Shown here: in pieces, positions 61,206 to 64,000 of the stretch
Layout: the number at the start of each line of letters is the position of its first letter
How positions within the stretch are numbered: position 1 is the first letter of the stretch
Assembly (NCBI GenBank): GCA_000307305.1
Contig: DF158890.1
Location: 1-64,000 of the forward strand
Direction of reading: 5' to 3'
DNA: 64,000 nucleotides
Source of the DNA: Enterobacteriaceae bacterium B14
GTDB lineage: Bacteria; Pseudomonadota; Gammaproteobacteria; Enterobacterales; Enterobacteriaceae
Made by a program: the position numbers and the translations under genes
The notes under the pieces: generated by a model
The model's database searches: none
The model's input: the letters and a program-made list of their open reading frames with translations, nothing else
What the model was told of the DNA's origin: nothing

Positions 61206-62840
61206 ATGACGAGTTACTTTATTGGCATCGATGTAGGAACGGGTAGCGCGAGAGCGGGTGTATTCGATTTGCAAGGCAGAATGGTGGGGCAAGCTAGCCG
61301 AGAAATTACCATGTATCGCCCAAAGGCAGATTTTGTTGAGCAATCTTCTGACAATATTTGGCAATCCATCTGTAATGCCGTTCGGGATGCAGTGAATCAG
61401 GCCAACATTAATCCGATTCAAGTGAAGGGTATTGGCTTTGATGCCACTTGCTCGCTGGTGGTATTAGATAAAGAGGGCAACCCGCTTACCATTAGCCCTT
61501 CTGGGCGTAATGAACAGAATATTATCGTATGGATGGATCACCGTGCGATTACCCAAGCTGAGCGCATCAATGCCACGAAACACCCTGTGTTGGAGTTTGT
61601 CGGTGGTGTGATTTCTCCAGAAATGCAGACGCCAAAGCTACTGTGGCTAAAGCAGCACATGCCTACCACGTGGAACAATATTGGCTATCTGTTCGACTTG
61701 CCAGATTTTCTGACATGGCGAGCCACGCAGGATGAGACACGTTCACTCTGCTCTACCGTCTGTAAGTGGACATACTTAGGCCACGAAGGGCGCTGGGATC
61801 CGAGTTATTTCGAGCTTATCGGCCTCGATGACCTGATGAAAAACGATGCTGCGAAGATAGGCTCCGACGTAAAAACAATGGGGATGCCATTAGGCCACGG
61901 CTTAACGCCACGAGCTGCCAGTGAAATGGGGCTAATCCCGGGCACTGCCGTGAGCGTGTCTATTATTGATGCACATGCAGGGACGTTGGGCATTCTGGGG
62001 GCAACAGGGGTGTCTGGTGAGAATGCTGATTTTGATAGGCGCGTTGCACTGATTGGCGGCACCTCGACGGCACATATGGCAATGTCTCGTCAGGCTCGCT
62101 TTATTGGGGGGATCTGGGGCCCTTACTACTCAGCGATTCTGCCGGAGTATTGGCTGAACGAAGGGGGGCAATCTGCCACGGGGGCGTTGATCGACCATAT
62201 CATCCAGTCTCACCCTTGCTACACCGACCTTTTGGCTCAGGCGAAAGCCAAAGGGGAGACAATCTATGAGGCGTTGAACCAGATTCTGCGCAACATGGCG
62301 AGCGAGCCAGAGGATATCGCCTACCTAACCAAAGATATCCATATGCTGCCTTACTTCCACGGTAACCGTTCACCGCGTGCGAACCCAACGTTAACGGGAA
62401 CTATCACGGGGCTAAAACTCTCCCGTACACCAGAAGATATGGCGTTACAGTATTTAGCGACAATTCAGGCACTGGCGCTAGGCACCCGTCACATCATCGA
62501 AACCATGAACCAGAGCGGCTATCGCATAGATACCATCATGGCGAGCGGTGGCGGAACCAAGAACCCGGTCTTCGTGCAAGAGCACGCTAACGCGACAGGC
62601 TGTGCGATGTTGTTGCCCGAAGAGAGCGAAGCGATGCTGTTGGGCAGTGCCATGATGGGCACTGTTGCTGCGGGCGTCTTTGATTCTCTGCCAGAAGCGA
62701 TGGCGGCGATGAGTCGCATCGGTAAAACGGTGACACCGCAGGCGAACAAGATTAAAGCCTATTACGATCGCAAATACCGAGTTTTCCATGAAATGTATGA
62801 GGATGACATGAAATACCGGAAGCTGATGCGGGAAGAGTAA
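61206..62840 (+). CDS. FGGY-family pentulose kinase
   Basis: 544-residue sugar kinase. The phosphate-binding FIGIDVGTGSARAGVFD (about 5-21), the substrate region VEQSSDNIWQSICNAVRDAV, and the second-domain signatures GGTSTAHMAMS and MASGGGTKNPVF are typical of the D-ribulokinase-like FGGY group rather than XylB or AraB. It probably phosphorylates the sugar imported by the preceding transporter; D-ribulose is the likely substrate by family. The ATG at 61206 is chosen over a 24-codon extension into permease 2. No epimerase or dehydrogenase accompanies it. Confidence 0.84.
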   Translation: MTSYFIGIDVGTGSARAGVFDLQGRMVGQASREITMYRPKADFVEQSSDNIWQSICNAVRDAVNQANINPIQVKGIGFDATCSLVVLDKEGNPLTISPSGRNEQNIIVWMDHRAITQAERINATKHPVLEFVGGVISPEMQTPKLLWLKQHMPTTWNNIGYLFDLPDFLTWRATQDETRSLCSTVCKWTYLGHEGRWDPSYFELIGLDDLMKNDAAKIGSDVKTMGMPLGHGLTPRAASEMGLIPGTAVSVSIIDAHAGTLGILGATGVSGENADFDRRVALIGGTSTAHMAMSRQARFIGGIWGPYYSAILPEYWLNEGGQSATGALIDHIIQSHPCYTDLLAQAKAKGETIYEALNQILRNMASEPEDIAYLTKDIHMLPYFHGNRSPRANPTLTGTITGLKLSRTPEDMALQYLATIQALALGTRHIIETMNQSGYRIDTIMASGGGTKNPVFVQEHANATGCAMLLPEESEAMLLGSAMMGTVAAGVFDSLPEAMAAMSRIGKTVTPQANKIKAYYDRKYRVFHEMYEDDMKYRKLMREE

Positions 62841-62861
62841 AGAGTACGCAGTATTGAGAAT

Positions 62862-62897
62862 AAAAAAGCCGTCGCTTTGTGAAGCGGCGGCTTTTTT
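62862..62897. terminator. Terminator of the sugar operon, shared with yiaF
   Basis: AAAAAAGCCGTCGCTT / AAGCGGCGGCTTTTTT with a TGTG loop and one wobble. A-run and T-run make it bidirectional between the convergent kinase and yiaF genes. Confidence 0.92.
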
Positions 62898-62956
62898 CTT
62901 TTTAATCAATGTAGTGAACGATATTTCTACTTAATGTCTTGATTTTAAATCACTTA

Positions 62957-63652
62957 TTAATAGAGCAAGTTGGTGTGAATGCTCTGTACGGCTTGTTGCT
63001 TAACCTGTATCAACTTCATCATGGAATTATATTGATCAACGGCTTGTTGAGAGCTGAGTTGAACGCCGCCATTCGTATAGGTTGCCCGGGTTCCCTGCTC
63101 TCTCAGAAAATCACCAGCTTGAATAATACTCTGTGCGAGGCTGGTTAACTGTGGTAGCAAAGGCAGCAGCTCATTGGCTGGCTGAGTCACTATCTTGTTA
63201 TACGCCTGCTCGTAGATAACCTTGACGTCATCTGGTTGCTTGAGTGCTGCATGTGCTCTGTCTGCTTGCACTTTGTCTGATTGAACTTGCTGGCCAAGCA
63301 GACTTAACGCCCCCAATGATTGCTCCAACATATCGCGCTTCAGAATATAATCTTCCGGCACACGGATTTGGGATATCAGAGTCATGATAGGTATTAGACC
63401 AGAATCAACAGACTTCTGCATTTTCTGAGAAAACGCCGCTAAGATGGCGTAATCACTCACATAAAGACCAAATTTTCTTCTCTGATCTTCACTTAGTGTC
63501 GGAACTTGGCCATCACCACGCATGACGGTATTTTGTAAAAAATCGGTGAAGGCTTTACGATTTTCAGCGTCCTTATCTCCGCAAGCCGTTAGTTGAAACA
63601 CCATCAAAATGGCCATGAGCGGCATCCATAGACGCTTATATTGCTGAATCAT
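62957..63652 (-). CDS. yiaF: DUF3053 lipoprotein YiaF
   Basis: 231-residue lipoprotein. The signal peptide ends in lipobox LTAC with Cys24 as the lipidated residue. KAFTDFLQNTVMRGDGQVPTL and VSDYAILAAFSQ match the E. coli YiaF pattern (DUF3053). The rest is helical. Function is unknown. It is convergent with the sugar kinase. Confidence 0.88.
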   Translation of the reverse strand: MIQQYKRLWMPLMAILMVFQLTACGDKDAENRKAFTDFLQNTVMRGDGQVPTLSEDQRRKFGLYVSDYAILAAFSQKMQKSVDSGLIPIMTLISQIRVPEDYILKRDMLEQSLGALSLLGQQVQSDKVQADRAHAALKQPDDVKVIYEQAYNKIVTQPANELLPLLPQLTSLAQSIIQAGDFLREQGTRATYTNGGVQLSSQQAVDQYNSMMKLIQVKQQAVQSIHTNLLY

Positions 63653-64000
63653 TTCTCACTACTCCTTTGATAAAGACGCCTCGATATCTGGCTGGACACT
63701 CATTACCAGCCAACACTACCTGTTCAGAACTACTTGTCCAGTACTACTCACTCAAATTGTGCCCAATCATAATTTAAGGTGGGGTAGTAGAACACCCATC
63801 AATTCAACTCTTTTTTAACAGTTAATAGAAGGGATCACATAAAAAATCAACTTTTCTATAATAAACAAATCATTAGGTTTTTTGAGAAAGACTTGTTCAT
63901 CGGAAGGATTTCCTGAGCAAGATTCGCTTCGGAATGTAATGATATCTAAAATCATAGTTCCATCTGTATCTATTGTAGATGTTCATAATTTCAGTGCTTT
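63653..64000. other. Right-edge intergenic region
   Basis: 348 bp upstream of yiaF, AT-rich towards the end. No gene, RNA or clear regulatory dyad was recognised; the yiaF promoter should be here. Confidence 0.5.

Noticed and set aside
56565..62840. Annotation as the AI-2 lsr operon
   Set aside because: The kinase is of the ribulokinase-like FGGY group, and lsrR, lsrF and lsrG are missing.

Overview
The window is a chromosomal segment of an Enterobacterales bacterium. The evidence is the order of core genes, which follows Escherichia coli around the replication origin, and the near E. coli-like protein sequences. Base composition is moderate by eye, so lineages such as Yersiniaceae, Hafniaceae or Budviciaceae fit better than Escherichia. 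I cannot place the genus from sequence alone.

Left part (1-29.4 kb): this is the conserved origin neighbourhood. The left edge holds the P1 and P2 promoters of a ribosomal RNA operon that reads out of the window. Then come hsrA, the complete ribose operon rbsDACBK-rbsR with two RbsR operators, kup, ravA-viaA, asnA/asnC, mioC, oriC (four DnaA boxes and an AT-rich unwinding region with three 13-mers), mnmG, rsmG, the nine-gene ATP synthase operon atpIBEFHAGDC, glmU and glmS.

Middle part (29.4-42 kb): directly after glmS, the slot used elsewhere as the Tn7 attachment site, lies an accessory block. It starts with a ToxR-like membrane regulator and a small membrane-anchored partner. These are divergent from the late genes of a lateral (Flag-2 type) flagellum: lafA flagellin, then lafB-lafC-lafD-lafE-lafF-lafS-lafT-lafU (cap, chaperones, hook-length control, FliL, sigma-28, stator). 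A well-formed sigma-54 promoter precedes lafB. No basal body, hook or export genes are present, so this module must work with structural genes elsewhere or is a remnant. A GPH-family sugar symporter and a GH43 glycosidase follow.

Right part (42-64 kb): gor, rlmJ, prlC and rsmJ are in E. coli-like order. An AT-rich island then interrupts the rsmJ-uspB junction. It holds an orphan Hcp (type VI secretion), a DUF4225-like candidate membrane toxin, and two paralogous small membrane proteins flanking it that look like immunity proteins. The core resumes with uspB, ftnA, uspA, dtpB, kbp and gdhA. A sugar ABC transporter (binding protein, ATPase, two permeases) with an FGGY pentulose kinase follows, and the window ends with the yiaF lipoprotein gene.

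The most unusual observation joins two regions. Both lafF and one of the two immunity-like genes are broken by a single missing A in an identical TAAAAAAATA tract, and in each case A8 would restore a complete, well-initiated protein. This is either recurrent homopolymer undercalling in the assembly, genuine phase variation, or transcriptional slippage.
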